Positions 21,203 through 35,200 of a stretch of 64,000 bases of DNA are shown here, piece by piece. The translations under genes and the position numbers were made by a program. Within the stretch, counting starts at the first letter, position 1, and each line of letters opens with the position of its first letter. The DNA lies in assembly GCA_950097015.1 (NCBI GenBank), contig CATNEN010000012.1:2907501-2971500 (forward strand), written 5' to 3'. The notes under the pieces were generated by a model that was not told where the DNA came from, searched no databases, and saw only the letters and a program-made list of their open reading frames with translations. Source of the stretch: Macrostomum hystrix. Taxonomy: Eukaryota; Platyhelminthes; Macrostomidae.

Positions 21203-23418
21203 GATAATTATTCCAAGGCGTGGTTAAGCGGATCGCCATCGGATTCCCCGTCGCAAAGCCGATCTTGTTGTCTTTGCGCCGGTGGCCGCCAAGACTTTGC
21301 CTAGGCTGGTGGCGGCGCGGTCTACATTAGGGTGCCTTCGCCACTGATAGAATCTCCGCTGTTTGAACTGGCGTCAACTTTCCAACGCTTTTTAAACCTC
21401 TAGCAGCCCCTCTGAGCCACGCCTGCCGGCCTTAGCAACCTTGGTTCGGCCATACCCGAAGCTATTCACAAATATGGCGCGTCTGACAACGTGCCGCTTC
21501 TTCGGTTCCGATCTCTGCGTCGACTGGACAAAGGCTCCGCATCCTAACCGCGCATTCCAGACAGGGCCGACGGAGTCGGCGCGCGCAGAGGCGCGAAGCG
21601 GACGACTGTCCAGCTGACTGCGGCACTTGTGCGCACATCCTGCCCGCTAATGTGCCAGATAAATCCATGGCTTGGCCGGAGCGGGCAGGAGGTGCGCGCG
21701 AATGCTGCAGTCGGCTGACCAGTCGTCCGCCTCTCGCCTCTGACTTGGCGTCGCTAGTTTTCTTTAACAACGCGCCGGTCCGCGGCTCCTGCAGGAATGC
21801 GGGTTAGGCTCGGAGCTCTAGGCCAGCCGACGCGGAGACCGAAGCTGAAAAAGCGACCGTTGGCAGACGCGCCATATTTGAGAATAGCCTGTCAGGCCGG
21901 TCACCTCTGGTCCTGGTCGACGCTTAGCCTGCGAGTGAAAAAGGATCGGACGGTTGTTCTCAGGATTTGCCATTCTATTCCAGAAAATTTTACTAAATCG
22001 CATTTGAAAATGTTAGGATAAAAAACTAAGCAGCTTACCTAGCCTTTGTAGCACAGCCATAACAGCTGTGTGCATAGTGAAAATTACAAAACGGATAAAT
22101 CAGAGGTTAATCTAAAGATTTGTGCCTGTCTGCTGCCTTGCGTTTTATACAGCCAGCCTATAGCAGAAAGCAGGCACGGGGACAGGAAAGACAAAAAAGA
22201 TAAGGCAATGGACTGAATCATTCAATCCTTAAATGTACGTACGAGTATGGGTACACTGGGCTGCTATTCTGTCTGTCCATACCATGCACACGCTTGTCCG
22301 CTGCATGCTAGCTAAACTGTACACAACTGACTACGTTGGTCTAACGTGTGCTTCCATTTCTACTCGGAAATTCCAAGTAAAATTTTGGGTTCAAAATTTC
22401 CTGGAAATGACTAGCACAAGCAAAAACTAAAGTTCTGGTCACACCATTTATTTCAGTAGTAACTCTATACCATTCTTTGACTCTTGACTCTCACGTTGAA
22501 TAACAGAAAAGCCAAAATAGAAGAGCATTTCTCAGCTCTATAGCGACGATATCTTGACTATCAGAACATAAAAGGTTGTGTTACGTTAATAGAATACCAC
22601 TTTTATCGGGTATATTTAAAAATCGAATTGTTCAACTTTGATTTGCAAAACTTGTTTATCGTACAAGTTGCTAGAACGATTTTTTGGTTACGAATGAATA
22701 ATATTCGCCCGTACACACAATAAGATCGTATGTAACAAACGCTTCAATCAATCTTTGTATCAAGCAACACACAAGAAAATTTGTGTGTAAGGAGATATGC
22801 CAAGTCTCTGCAGCCAAGTAATATCAGCAGACAGAAGAGAAAATATTGGCTAGGAAGTTATGCCGAGGTAACAGTTATCACAAGATTGGCATCGCTAAAT
22901 CGATAGCAATATTGATAGTAGTTCCTCATACAGGCCGTAAACTGTAAACACTGAAATTCTGAATTCGTAATTCTCAAAATTGCATGAAGCAAAGAGACCG
23001 ATCCATGCTTCGAACTGCAGAACGAACAAAACGCAGTGCAGATAATGGACAGGATCTGCCATTAAATTGCGAATTTACATCGAACAGATGTATTCTTAGA
23101 TTGCGAACAGGCAAGCTGTTCCAAAATTGGCAACTGCCGAAGAGAACCACTGCGAGCTCCCCCACATAAAATTATTACTCGCAGATGGCCCAAGAGTATA
23201 GTAATCTTAACAGGTATAAAATCTTATTCTTACCACGAAAACAAGGAAATCTAATTAGCGCACACAACCTCAATCGTCTTAGTCAGAAAACTGATAGATA
23301 CGTATGTATAACATAATTATGACAGGCGACAAGAGAAGAATTAAAATGTAATAACGACAGTTTTTTTCTATGGAATCGACGCGACTAAATTCTAGTAGCT
23401 GACTGGATGTGCAGACGG
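21203..23418. other. Region between the two orphan paralogues
   Basis: The first ~120 bp upstream of gene A (to about 21310) align with the sequence upstream of gene B: GATCGCCATC against GATCACCATC, then GGCCGCCAAG in both, at matching spacing. 21.4-21.9 kb is unusually GC-rich. The rest is AT-rich. I see no further gene, RNA or mobile element. Confidence 0.5.
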
Positions 23419-23444
23419 TGCCGCTATCGGGCGAGATAGCGGCA
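23419..23444. repeat. GC-rich 10-bp stem-loop downstream of orphan gene B
   Basis: TGCCGCTATC at 23419-23428 and its exact reverse complement GATAGCGGCA at 23435-23444, with the 6-nt loop GGGCGA. It lies about 80 nt beyond the gene B stop on the minus strand, so it would sit in that gene's 3' untranslated region. Confidence 0.9.
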
Positions 23445-23525
23445 GCCACAAAATATTTGAAAACCCAAGTCCTAACAAACCCAGCTAGTGAGACTGCCAG
23501 TACGTGTTATCCTTAATTGGTTATT

Positions 23526-24017
23526 CTAAATATAAAATATGGTTTCTTCATCTGGAACAAACACGTGCCTACCAGTCTCGACAAGAAAAGCGACCACAAT
23601 CGTTCCGATCGTCTCGTTGTCATCGAGGCTGGGGACCTTCTCCCAGTGGTGGTAGTCGCCGCGGCTCCTTGCAGCAGCCCCGTCCTCTTCCATATCAGTC
23701 AGGAACCGCGTCCAACCGTCTCCAGGATCTTTGAACCGCACAGCCACTGCGTACACTCTGCAGTGCTTGTGCACTTTTGCCGATAGTCGCACGCGAACTC
23801 CCTTCGACGTTTTCTCCAACTCATCGCACCAGGCATGGTATAGCCAGATGTCGTCTCGTCCACGATCGTCAACGTCTCTTGTCTCACCTTCAAACTGAAA
23901 ACAGGTGAGACGCTCGTCGAAGCTCGAACTCACTTTTGCAGCTTGAGTGCAGTTGTAGTTTGCACTCAACATCATGATGTAGCTCTCACTACTGCTCATC
24001 ACCAGGCAAACCACCAT
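23526..24017 (-). CDS. Orphan protein B, paralogue of the gene at 20.6 kb, 163 aa
   Basis: A single-exon frame. The same frame stays open upstream to an ATG at 24176, but ATG 24017 is preferred because it aligns with the start of paralogue A (MVVCLVMSSSESYIMML against MLSFVVISNSETYMRKL). Shared blocks are YHAWCDELEK and HKHCRVYAVAVRFKDP, then a Trp-Arg-Phe segment and GDYHHWEKVP. The C-terminus is shorter and different (ends DEETIFYI). By eye the pair is roughly 35-40% identical over the common part, so the duplication is old, yet cysteines and the core motif are kept, which argues for selection. Function and location unknown; no known domain seen. Confidence 0.7.
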   Translation of the reverse strand: MVVCLVMSSSESYIMMLSANYNCTQAAKVSSSFDERLTCFQFEGETRDVDDRGRDDIWLYHAWCDELEKTSKGVRVRLSAKVHKHCRVYAVAVRFKDPGDGWTRFLTDMEEDGAAARSRGDYHHWEKVPSLDDNETIGTIVVAFLVETGRHVFVPDEETIFYI

Positions 24018-24484
24018 ATCTGTTGTGGGCTCCGATAGAGGCAACGCCAGATCACCATCGTATTCCCGCAATGCAGACTCCCAGATGACGATTGGAGACT
24101 GCAGGGCCGCCAAGGTTCTTGCCTCCTTCCATAATCGAGACGATTGCGGAGGTCGGAAAGAAGATGACGCACCCAAACCAAGACGAGTCAGGCTGCGATG
24201 AGCCAGGAGACCCAGGCGACAGCCGCGCGCAGCTACATCTAACTTCGCCCTTCAGCGACACCATGCATTGGCCGACGCGAGCCCAACCGATGGGGGATTC
24301 GGGCGGACGGCGACTCCAGAAAGATTTGCTCACTGCAAGAGTGCTCTTTACAGGCATAAGGACAGAGTAGGCTGCGGCGGCTGATGCCACGATACTCCTG
24401 TCAGCGAAGGAGACTCGCCAGCTACACTGGACACACTTTGGGATGCTGACTGCGCTCTAGCCTAAAAATTGGTTGAATGAAATA
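24018..24484. other. Upstream flank of orphan gene B
   Basis: The first ~100 bp are homologous to the flank of gene A. The minus-strand frame remains open here (an alternative N-terminal extension of 53 codons from 24176), but gene A has a stop in the matching place. No other gene seen before the 24-bp array begins. Confidence 0.5.
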
Positions 24485-25306
24485 TGAATTTAGGGCTTCG
24501 TATGGCTACTGTTCCTGCTCATATTATGGCTACTGTTCCTGCTCATATTATGGCTACTGTTCCTGCTCATATTATGGCTACTGTTCCTGCTCATATTATG
24601 GCTTCTGTTCCTGCTCATATTATGGCTACTGTTCCTGCTCATATTATGGCTACTGTTCCTGCTCATATTATGGCTACTGTTCCTGCTCATATTATGGCTT
24701 CTGTTCCTGCTCATATTATGGCTACTGTTCCTGCTCATATTATGGCTACTGTTCCTGCTCATATTATGGCTACTGTTCCTGCTCATATTATGGCTTCTGT
24801 TCCTGCTCATATTATGGCTACTGTTCCTGCTCATATTATGGCTACTGTTCCTGCTCATATTATGGCTACTGTTCCTGCTCATATTATGGCTACTGTTCCT
24901 GCTCATATTATGGCTACTGTTCCTGCTCATATTATGGCTACTGTTCCTGCTCATATTATGGCTACTGTTCCTGCTCATATTATGGCTACTGTTCCTGCTC
25001 ATATTATGGCTACTGTTCCTGCTCATATTATGGCTACTGTTCCTGCTCATATTATGGCTACTGTTCCTGCTCATATTATGGCTACTGTTCCTGCTCATAT
25101 TATGGCTACTGTTCCTGCTCATATTATGGCCACTGTTCCTGCTCATATTATGGCCACTGTTCCTGCTCATATTATGGCTACTGTTCCTGCTCATATTATG
25201 GCTACTGTTCCTGCTCATATTGTGGCTACTGTTCCTGCTCACATGGCTACTGTTCCTGCTCATATTGTGGCTACTGTTCCTGCTCACATGGCTACTGCAA
25301 CTGCAT
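24485..25306. repeat. 24-bp minisatellite
   Basis: About 33 tandem copies of a 24-bp unit, core GCTACTGTTCCTGCTCATAT plus TATG. Most copies are identical. A TTCTG variant (GCTTCTG) recurs in the left half, GCCACTG occurs twice near 25130-25160, and the last few units are degraded (CATATTGTGG, CACATGG with a 3-bp loss). Frames stay open on both strands because 24 is a multiple of 3. Confidence 0.95.
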
Positions 25307-26041
25307 AACTGATTTGAAGCTGGCAAATTTTAGTAAATCGTCTTACCCATGCAGGACATCTCCGCAAGCATATTCTGCGGATGGAATGCGCAAAAATACT
25401 ACAAGTTAAGCAGAAGGTGGGCAGGAAATGCGAAAGTAGGACTATTAATACTGCAGGCTACAGTCAGGAACTCCGTGTAGCTCGTACATTTACTACCTTG
25501 TTAGTTAACAGCATAGTGTACTCAGAACTCAAGTACGCTGACTTGCTTTTAGTACCTTAATTGTTAGTCGACCACGCCCAGGTGTAGAGAGCAAAAATGT
25601 ACAGTAAAACTGTTTAGCACTAAATATATTACTCTAAGTAGTGAACTCCACAATGAATCTATCATTAGACGTGACTCAATTTAGTACCGTTTTAATCCAT
25701 AAGGAATAGAGAATCAGGAAGTCAAATAAAACTTAATTTTTTTGTTTAATGTTCGTCAAACAGTTTAGTCAAAACGCATTTTATTTGTATACTAAATGGT
25801 TACTCGGATGTGATTTATGCACATGAAACCAATCAGTAAGCTATACTCTATTTGCATAATCACATACCTTTATTGTGAGAATGCATAATTAATTTCAAAT
25901 CAAACACATGCGACACAGGAAATTACCAGATGAAATGGACGAAAAATAAACGGCCGAGCTGAGTAACAACAGCAAGAAACAGAATACGGTTAGACAAGGG
26001 AAACTTTCCAATAGTGGCTCTAATTGATACTGACGCATACC

Positions 26042-26175
26042 CCACTCCCTCGGCGCTAATTGGCTGATGAACCGTGCTTTTATTTACACCAACCCCACTC
26101 CCTCAGAGCTAATTGGCTGATGAATCAGGTTTGCATCGACACCAACCTCACTCCCTTCACGCTAATTGGCTGACA
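26042..26175. repeat. Three 53-bp repeats carrying CCAAT motifs
   Basis: CCACTCCCTC...GCTAATTGGCTGATGAA recurs with exact 53-bp spacing: ATTGG at 26059-26063, 26112-26116 and 26165-26169. ATTGG is CCAAT on the minus strand. The sequence between the shared cores differs, so the cores are better conserved than the spacers. Confidence 0.85.
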
Positions 26176-26325
26176 AATGTAACTTACAAGTACTCCCTCT
26201 GACCGAATTAATGAGCCGGACACACGCGAGCTGTAATTCTAAGATACATAGCTAAAGTCCGTCGCAAGCATAGCAACAAAAACTGAAGGTAACACATACT
26301 ACATAATTCTGGAAAGCTAAGCTGT

Positions 26326-26331
26326 TTTATT
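26326..26331 (-). promoter_or_regulatory. Candidate ARL1 polyadenylation signal
   Basis: TTTATT on the plus strand, AATAAA on the minus strand, about 275 nt beyond the ARL1 stop codon. Confidence 0.5.
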
Positions 26332-26604
26332 TGCAGAGAAGCTTCCCTGAATCCTAAAAATGTATCCGAATAACGCATGCTAGTGTGTGGGCTTACGCAA
26401 CAGATAGGAATAAGTATTTTCATCGATGGTCACTCGCTGAAAGCAAGCAAAATATAAATATGACAATAGATAACAAACACAGAATACTCACGGGTCATAA
26501 CTAAATGATTTCAGTCATACCAGCTAGAATATTAAAAACCAATAACAGAACATTACAAAATGGTATTGGATCGCCAGCAGTCCTGGAAGCTACTCGCAAC
26601 CAAT

Positions 26605-29229
<2,625 letters not shown>

Positions 29230-32200
29230 ATGGCAAAAATAGTTATCGCTGGTAAGTTTCTTCGTATCATTTTTCAATATATTTCAAGACGAAGAAGCGA
29301 ATAACGCACGTGAATATGTAAATTATAGATAATTCGTACATTCACGATGATGCTTTTGATAATGCTCGCATATCTGAATTAGTCCCTTTAAAATCAACAC
29401 GATTAAATAAAACGGCTTAAGAATATATTAGGTAGATTATTGAATTGTGTAGTCAGTTCTATTAAAAGTGAACTTCATTTTTTTGGCCTGATCGAAGCAA
29501 ATGCATTGTACTCGAACCGGACCTAAAATGCTACTGTACTGCTCACAGATAACTACAGCTTTACTTAGGTTACCTTTAAAATTATTACTACTGTAAACTC
29601 TGTTGTCCAGATTGACAACGTTGATAAATTACAAATTCTTCTTTAAATAGACAAGAAAATATAATTTTACTATGAAGCGAATTAGGTGGATGAAAGCATT
29701 TATTTCATAAGTGCTTAAAATTGGTGCTTAAAATGACAATACCTATTTGTGAGCACCATCTTTAAGAGATAAGGTGACTTATGCACGTATGTACATGTAA
29801 TTCTGTTCTCCTCTTGTAACGCGACTAATGCACATTTTCTGGCTTCATTATTTTCCTGCTAAAATACGTATATACGGGTAAATATATCGCACTTTTAACT
29901 TAGGTGGCCTCAATAATAATGAAGAAGCACATATTTCAGGATCGTCAGACTGCCCATACTATGCCAGGGTGGAACTGCTGGCCGACCGCCTGGCTCGGAC
30001 TCTGCCGGCATTCAAGCTGACGAAGATAGTCAAGACACCACAGGAGTGGCCAGTGAGTTGCTTGTTGTTAACCTGGAAATATTGCACAATATAGATTGGT
30101 CGACTGGTTTACGAACACAAAATTTAAATACATCATTATTATGTGATCGCATCTTGCACTGCTCAAATCAACTCTCGAATGTCGCGACACAATTGCCAGG
30201 AGTTTGCAAAACGATGCTGCGAGCAACGCGGCTGGCTTCATTTCAAATCGCCCATTGTGTGGCGCGAACTGGTCAACCAGGGCGGCAAAAGTGTCCTAAT
30301 AGGTGGCGCCAATGAATTCCAGGAGTATGCCAAAGGTGAGAAGAAATTTAAAACTCATTGAAAAACATTGATTTCTGTCGAAGATTTCAAAATTGTTATG
30401 AAATCAATAAAGTGATCAGCAAAGAAAGGATTGTGCAATAAAGTTAAATTATGGATAGTTTTGAAAGCTAAACTAAAGCCAATAAAAATATCTGTGCTAA
30501 ACACTCTACTGGAAGTGGCATTGTGCGTACAACACCAATAATCTATCTATAAATTTGACATGTACTTTTTCTGACTTTGCATGGTCCCCACCCAATCGCA
30601 GCCTACTACGACTGCGAGTCGGATCTGGCGAGCCCGCAACAACTGGCAGTTGCTAAGGACAACAACCGCTACAAGGCTGAGCTGGACGCGGAGACAGCAG
30701 CTCTGCGCGCTAAGTCGCGTCCCCTTCGCGTGACTGTGACATCGGCCAGTTCACCAGCTGCCTATCATCTCCTGCCGCTGCTGGCTGATGGCTCGGTGTT
30801 CGGCCTTGACACGGAGCTGGCAATCACGCTGTACGACTCAAGGAACTACGAGGACATGGAGGTGAGAACATTTGCGCTCGGAATGTTTATAGGTCACCAG
30901 TTAGTTTGAGCTTTTACGGTGGAAGATTTCCGTTCAGGAAAATCATGACATCAAAGGCTCGTGGGTCCTAAGTGTGTACATTCTGGATAGAGAGTTGGCG
31001 GTCGCAGTGTGTACATTCTGGATAGAGAGTTGGCGGTCGCAGTGTGTGCATTCTGGATAGAGAGTTGGCTGTCGCAGTGTGTACATTCTGGATAGAGAGT
31101 TGGCGGTCGCAGTGTGTACATTCTGGATAGAGAGTTGGCGGTCGCAGTGTGTGCATTCTGGATAGAGAGTTGGCGGTCGCAGTGTGTACATTCTGGATAG
31201 AGAGTTGGCTGTCGCAGTGTGTGCATTCTGGATAGAGAGTTGGCGGTCGCAGTGTGTGCATTCTGGATAGAGAGTTGGCGGTCGCAGTGTGTGCATTCTG
31301 GATAGAGAGTTGGCGGTCGCAGTGTGTACATTCTGGATAGAGAGTTGGCGGTCGCAGTGTGTACATTCTGGATAGAGAGTTGGCGGTCGCAGTGTGTGCA
31401 TTCTGGATAGAGAGTTGGCTGTCGCAGTGTGTACATTCTGGATAGAGAGTTGGCGGTCGCAGTGTGTACATTCTGGATAGAGAGTTGGCTGTCGCAGTGT
31501 GTACATTCTGGATAGAGAGTTGGCGGTCGCAGTGTGTACATTCTGGATAGAGAGTTGGCGGTCGCAGTGTGTGCATTCTGGATAGAGAGTTGGCGGTCGC
31601 AGTGTGTACATTCTGGATAGAGAGTTGGCGGTCGCAGTGTTTTCATTCGGGATAGAGAGTTGGCGGTTGCAGTGTGTACATTCTGGATAGAGAGTTGGCG
31701 GTCGCAGTGTGTGCATTCTGGATAGAGAGTTGGCGGTCGCAGTGTGTACATTCTGGATAGAGAGTTGGCGGTCGCAGTGTTTTCATTCGGGATAAACAGT
31801 TGTGTTATTGCATCACATTTCCGTATTAATGCACGAGAATACTTAAAATAATGTTTTGTATTATGTTACTTGATATTCGAATCGCTCAATTTGACGTTAA
31901 ATTTTGACAAAATTTCTTAGATTCACTTTTCAAGCTGTTTTCAAGCTGCAAACAGGTACATTAAATTCAATTTAAAAAATAGATGATCGATTTACATAAC
32001 AAAAAATGGCTAGATTCTCACATATTAAAAAAATTATTTACAACAAAGCTTCACAACGTCTTTCTAATTGTGTATTACTAACGTGTAATTACTTGTAGTT
32101 TGTTAACCAGAAAGTTAAATAGCTCGTAGGCGGAGAATCGCTGCCGCATAATAAAAGCTGGTGTTTATAAACTCACAAAAAGGCACTTAAGATATTGGAG

Positions 32201-35200
32201 TTTTCACAAAAATAGCTTCAACAACTGATCGCAAAAAGGCATGTTATCACACTGCTGTCAATGACTAGTTAGAGAAATGAGCATGTTGTCTATGACCATT
32301 GAAGGATGAGTGTGTTGTCTATGGTCAGTTGAATGATTGAGTGTGTTGTCTATGGTCAGTTGAATGATTGAGTGTGTTGTCTATGGTCAGTTGAATGATT
32401 GAGTGTGTTGTCTATGGTCAGTTGAATGATTGAGTGTGTTGTCTATGGTCAGTTGAATGATTGAGTGTGTTGTCTATGGTCAGTTGAATGATTGAGTGTG
32501 TTGTTTATGATCTTTTTAAGGATCAAATGACATTCTGAGACTGCATCACATTTTGTAGCTATAAATTAGAAGCTTACGAACTCAAAGCCAATATGCTAAA
32601 AAATAAAATTATTTCCAGGGGCTGGCGATGGAGGTGCTAGACCTGGCACAGCCTCTCGTGCGCTCCATCCGCTGCACGAGCAACTTGTCGGACGCCCTGA
32701 CTGGCAGCGACGGCGTCAGCGCCGACTTGCTGGTGTTGCTTGACGAGCTGCCACCAGCGTCGCCAAAACATTCGCTTGGTTCGCCAGCCAATCATGGCGA
32801 GACGCGCACTAAATGGTTGAAACGCTACGCCATTCTCTACGGCGAATACGCGGCAGCCATCGATGCGGCTGGGTGCGGTGGACCAGCCGGAATCCGGTGA
32901 GTCTGTTATTGAAGCCTGGGTAGTGACTAAATACTGATTCGGTGTTTTATTATCATTACATGCAAATTTGAAACCTAACTCTATCCCTAATGTACATACC
33001 GACTCCTACTCTCTATCCCCAATGTACACACCGACTCCTCCTCTCTATTCCAAATGTACACACAGGCTCCGACTCTCTATGTACACAGTACTATGTCCCC
33101 AATGTACGCAGGCCCATAATTTTTCCTTCGCTTTTGTGTGCTCTTATACACCGCTCCACATGTCCCCGTATCCAAAACAACAGTTCTAAAAAAATCCCTC
33201 GTTAAAAATTTTCGTAATTTTTCTGTAAAATTCTAGCAGAATTCTTAAAGTACATAGTAAAAAGTCTCCAATATACATTAACATTGCGCCCAGAATCCTT
33301 GTGTCCGGCCGGGCTCCTGTGAATTTCGGCGCCCGAGTCCTCATAGAATGGTCAAAACAATCCGCTACTGGCCGTGGGCCAATCAGAAGCGGCGCTGGGC
33401 CGCACCCGGACCGGGTGGCTGCCACGCCTCGCTTGCTTGAGCGCTGGGCTAAGGGTGCCGTAGCCGGCCGTCTGGAGCCCGGCGTCGCCAATCCGGCAGC
33501 CATCAGCGATCTGGTCGTCTGGGGAGATCCGGCCGGCGGGCACTGGCTGGAGCTGAGCCGGGCCACCCTGGCCAGGCCCGAGAGCGGCGCCATCACCGGC
33601 CCGGATTGGTATCGGCGCCCGCTGGCCGAAGTGCTCTGGGATCGCGACTGGGTCCAATCGGATCTGCCAAAACTGTTGGCTAGGCGAAAGGCCGATAGTC
33701 TATGGCCGAAAGCGCGCGAAACCGGACACTTTGCGGCCAGTCTGGCCAGGGCAACGGCGGATACTCTGCGAGACTGGTGGCTCGGACAGGCGGCCGGTGG
33801 CGGCGTGACTTCGCTTGGCGTGGCCTCCAAAGGTGAGGCTTTCTGGACAGGTTGAGTAGCCTAGTGATACACAATAGCCCTGATAATAATAATAATTACA
33901 GGAAGGCTGTGGGCAATGGCACATGAATTGGTGACACTAGACCCGCAGTCAGCGAGGAGGCAATTCTGCCCATTTCGCTGACTCCTGAGCACACACGCAC
34001 ACAGATACTGTACACTGGCGCACGCTCACACAGGTGTGTACATCTGACCTGACTTTCTCATCGTCAGGCAGTGTACACTTCGCTTTGACTTGGAGGTTGG
34101 CCCTCAAGGGCGTAAATTGCACGACAAGCCACCAAGCCTTCTCTCCGCGGCTGCGCCTCAAATGAATGTGGCCTGGTGGCGAAATCGAACTCAGGGACCT
34201 TGGCTCGAAAGGCAAACCTGTTAATCGCTCTGCCACCGACCGCCCACAATAGCCATGAGTTCGCCACCGATTTCGGTGTCCATCACCTTAAGAATCGACA
34301 CTCTCTAACAACCCAGAATCTATTTATCCTCTGAGTGTGAATATACATATTCTGTCCCACGCTCCAGATTTTGTCCCATACCCCAGACTCTAACCCACAG
34401 CCCCAGACTCTATCCCACATCCCAGACTCTCTCCAACACCCACAGACTCTATCCCATACCCCAGACTCCATCTCATACCCTAGACTATATCCCACACCCC
34501 AGACTCTCTCCCACACCCTCAGACTCTATCCCACACCCTCAGACTCTATCCCACACCCTCAGACTCTATCCCACACCCTAGACTATATCCCACACCCTAT
34601 AGACTATATCCCACACCCTAGACTCTCTCCCACACCCTCAGACTCTGTCCCACACCCTAGACTATATCCCACACACTAGACTATATCCCACACCCTAGAC
34701 TATATCCCACACCCTTGACTATATCCCACACCCTAGACTATATCCCACACCCTAGACTATATCCCACACCCTAGACTATATCCCACACCCTAGACTATAT
34801 CCCACACCCAGACTCCATCCCACACCCTAGACTATATCCCACACCCTAGACTATATCCCACACCCTAGACTATATCCCACACCCAGACTATATCCCACAC
34901 CCTAGACTATATCCCACACCCTAGACTATATCCCACACCCTAGACTATATCCCACACCCTAGACTATATCCCACACCCTAGACTATATCCCACACCCAGA
35001 CTCCATCCCACACCCTCAGACTCTATCCCACACCCTAGACTATATCCCACACCCAGACTCCATCCCACACCCCAGACTCTATCCCACACCACAGACTCCA
35101 TCCCACACCCAGACTCCATCCCACACCCTCAGACTCTATCTATCCCTATCTATCCTCCTGCAACTCCATAGGCTGGTACGGCATCCCGGAGGGTGTCGTG

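Larger units (their letters stand above)
25310..26604. other. Intergenic, 3' flank of ARL1
   Basis: No protein gene recognised. It holds a three-copy 53-bp repeat with CCAAT motifs (26042-26175) and a candidate ARL1 polyadenylation signal at 26326-26331. Confidence 0.5.

Noticed and set aside
24018-24176. 53-residue N-terminal extension of orphan B
   Set aside because: The paralogue starts at the aligned downstream Met and has an in-frame stop at the corresponding place; kept as an alternative only.
24477-25409. Long 8-residue-repeat frames on both strands
   Set aside because: Property of a 24-bp tandem repeat; equally open on both strands, which argues against coding on either.
30943-31751. 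Minus-strand repeat frames of 200-266 codons
   Set aside because: Inside intron 4 of MDH1B and formed by the 35-bp array.
33301-33855. A separate gene of 184 codons on the plus strand
   Set aside because: It is exon 6 of MDH1B read into the following intron; the donor at 33833 and phases fit the gene model.
34181-34244. A tRNA gene on the minus strand
   Set aside because: Box A and a B-like box exist but no complete cloverleaf is seen; the sequence continues into a body shared with two other copies and has target-site duplications, so it is a SINE head.
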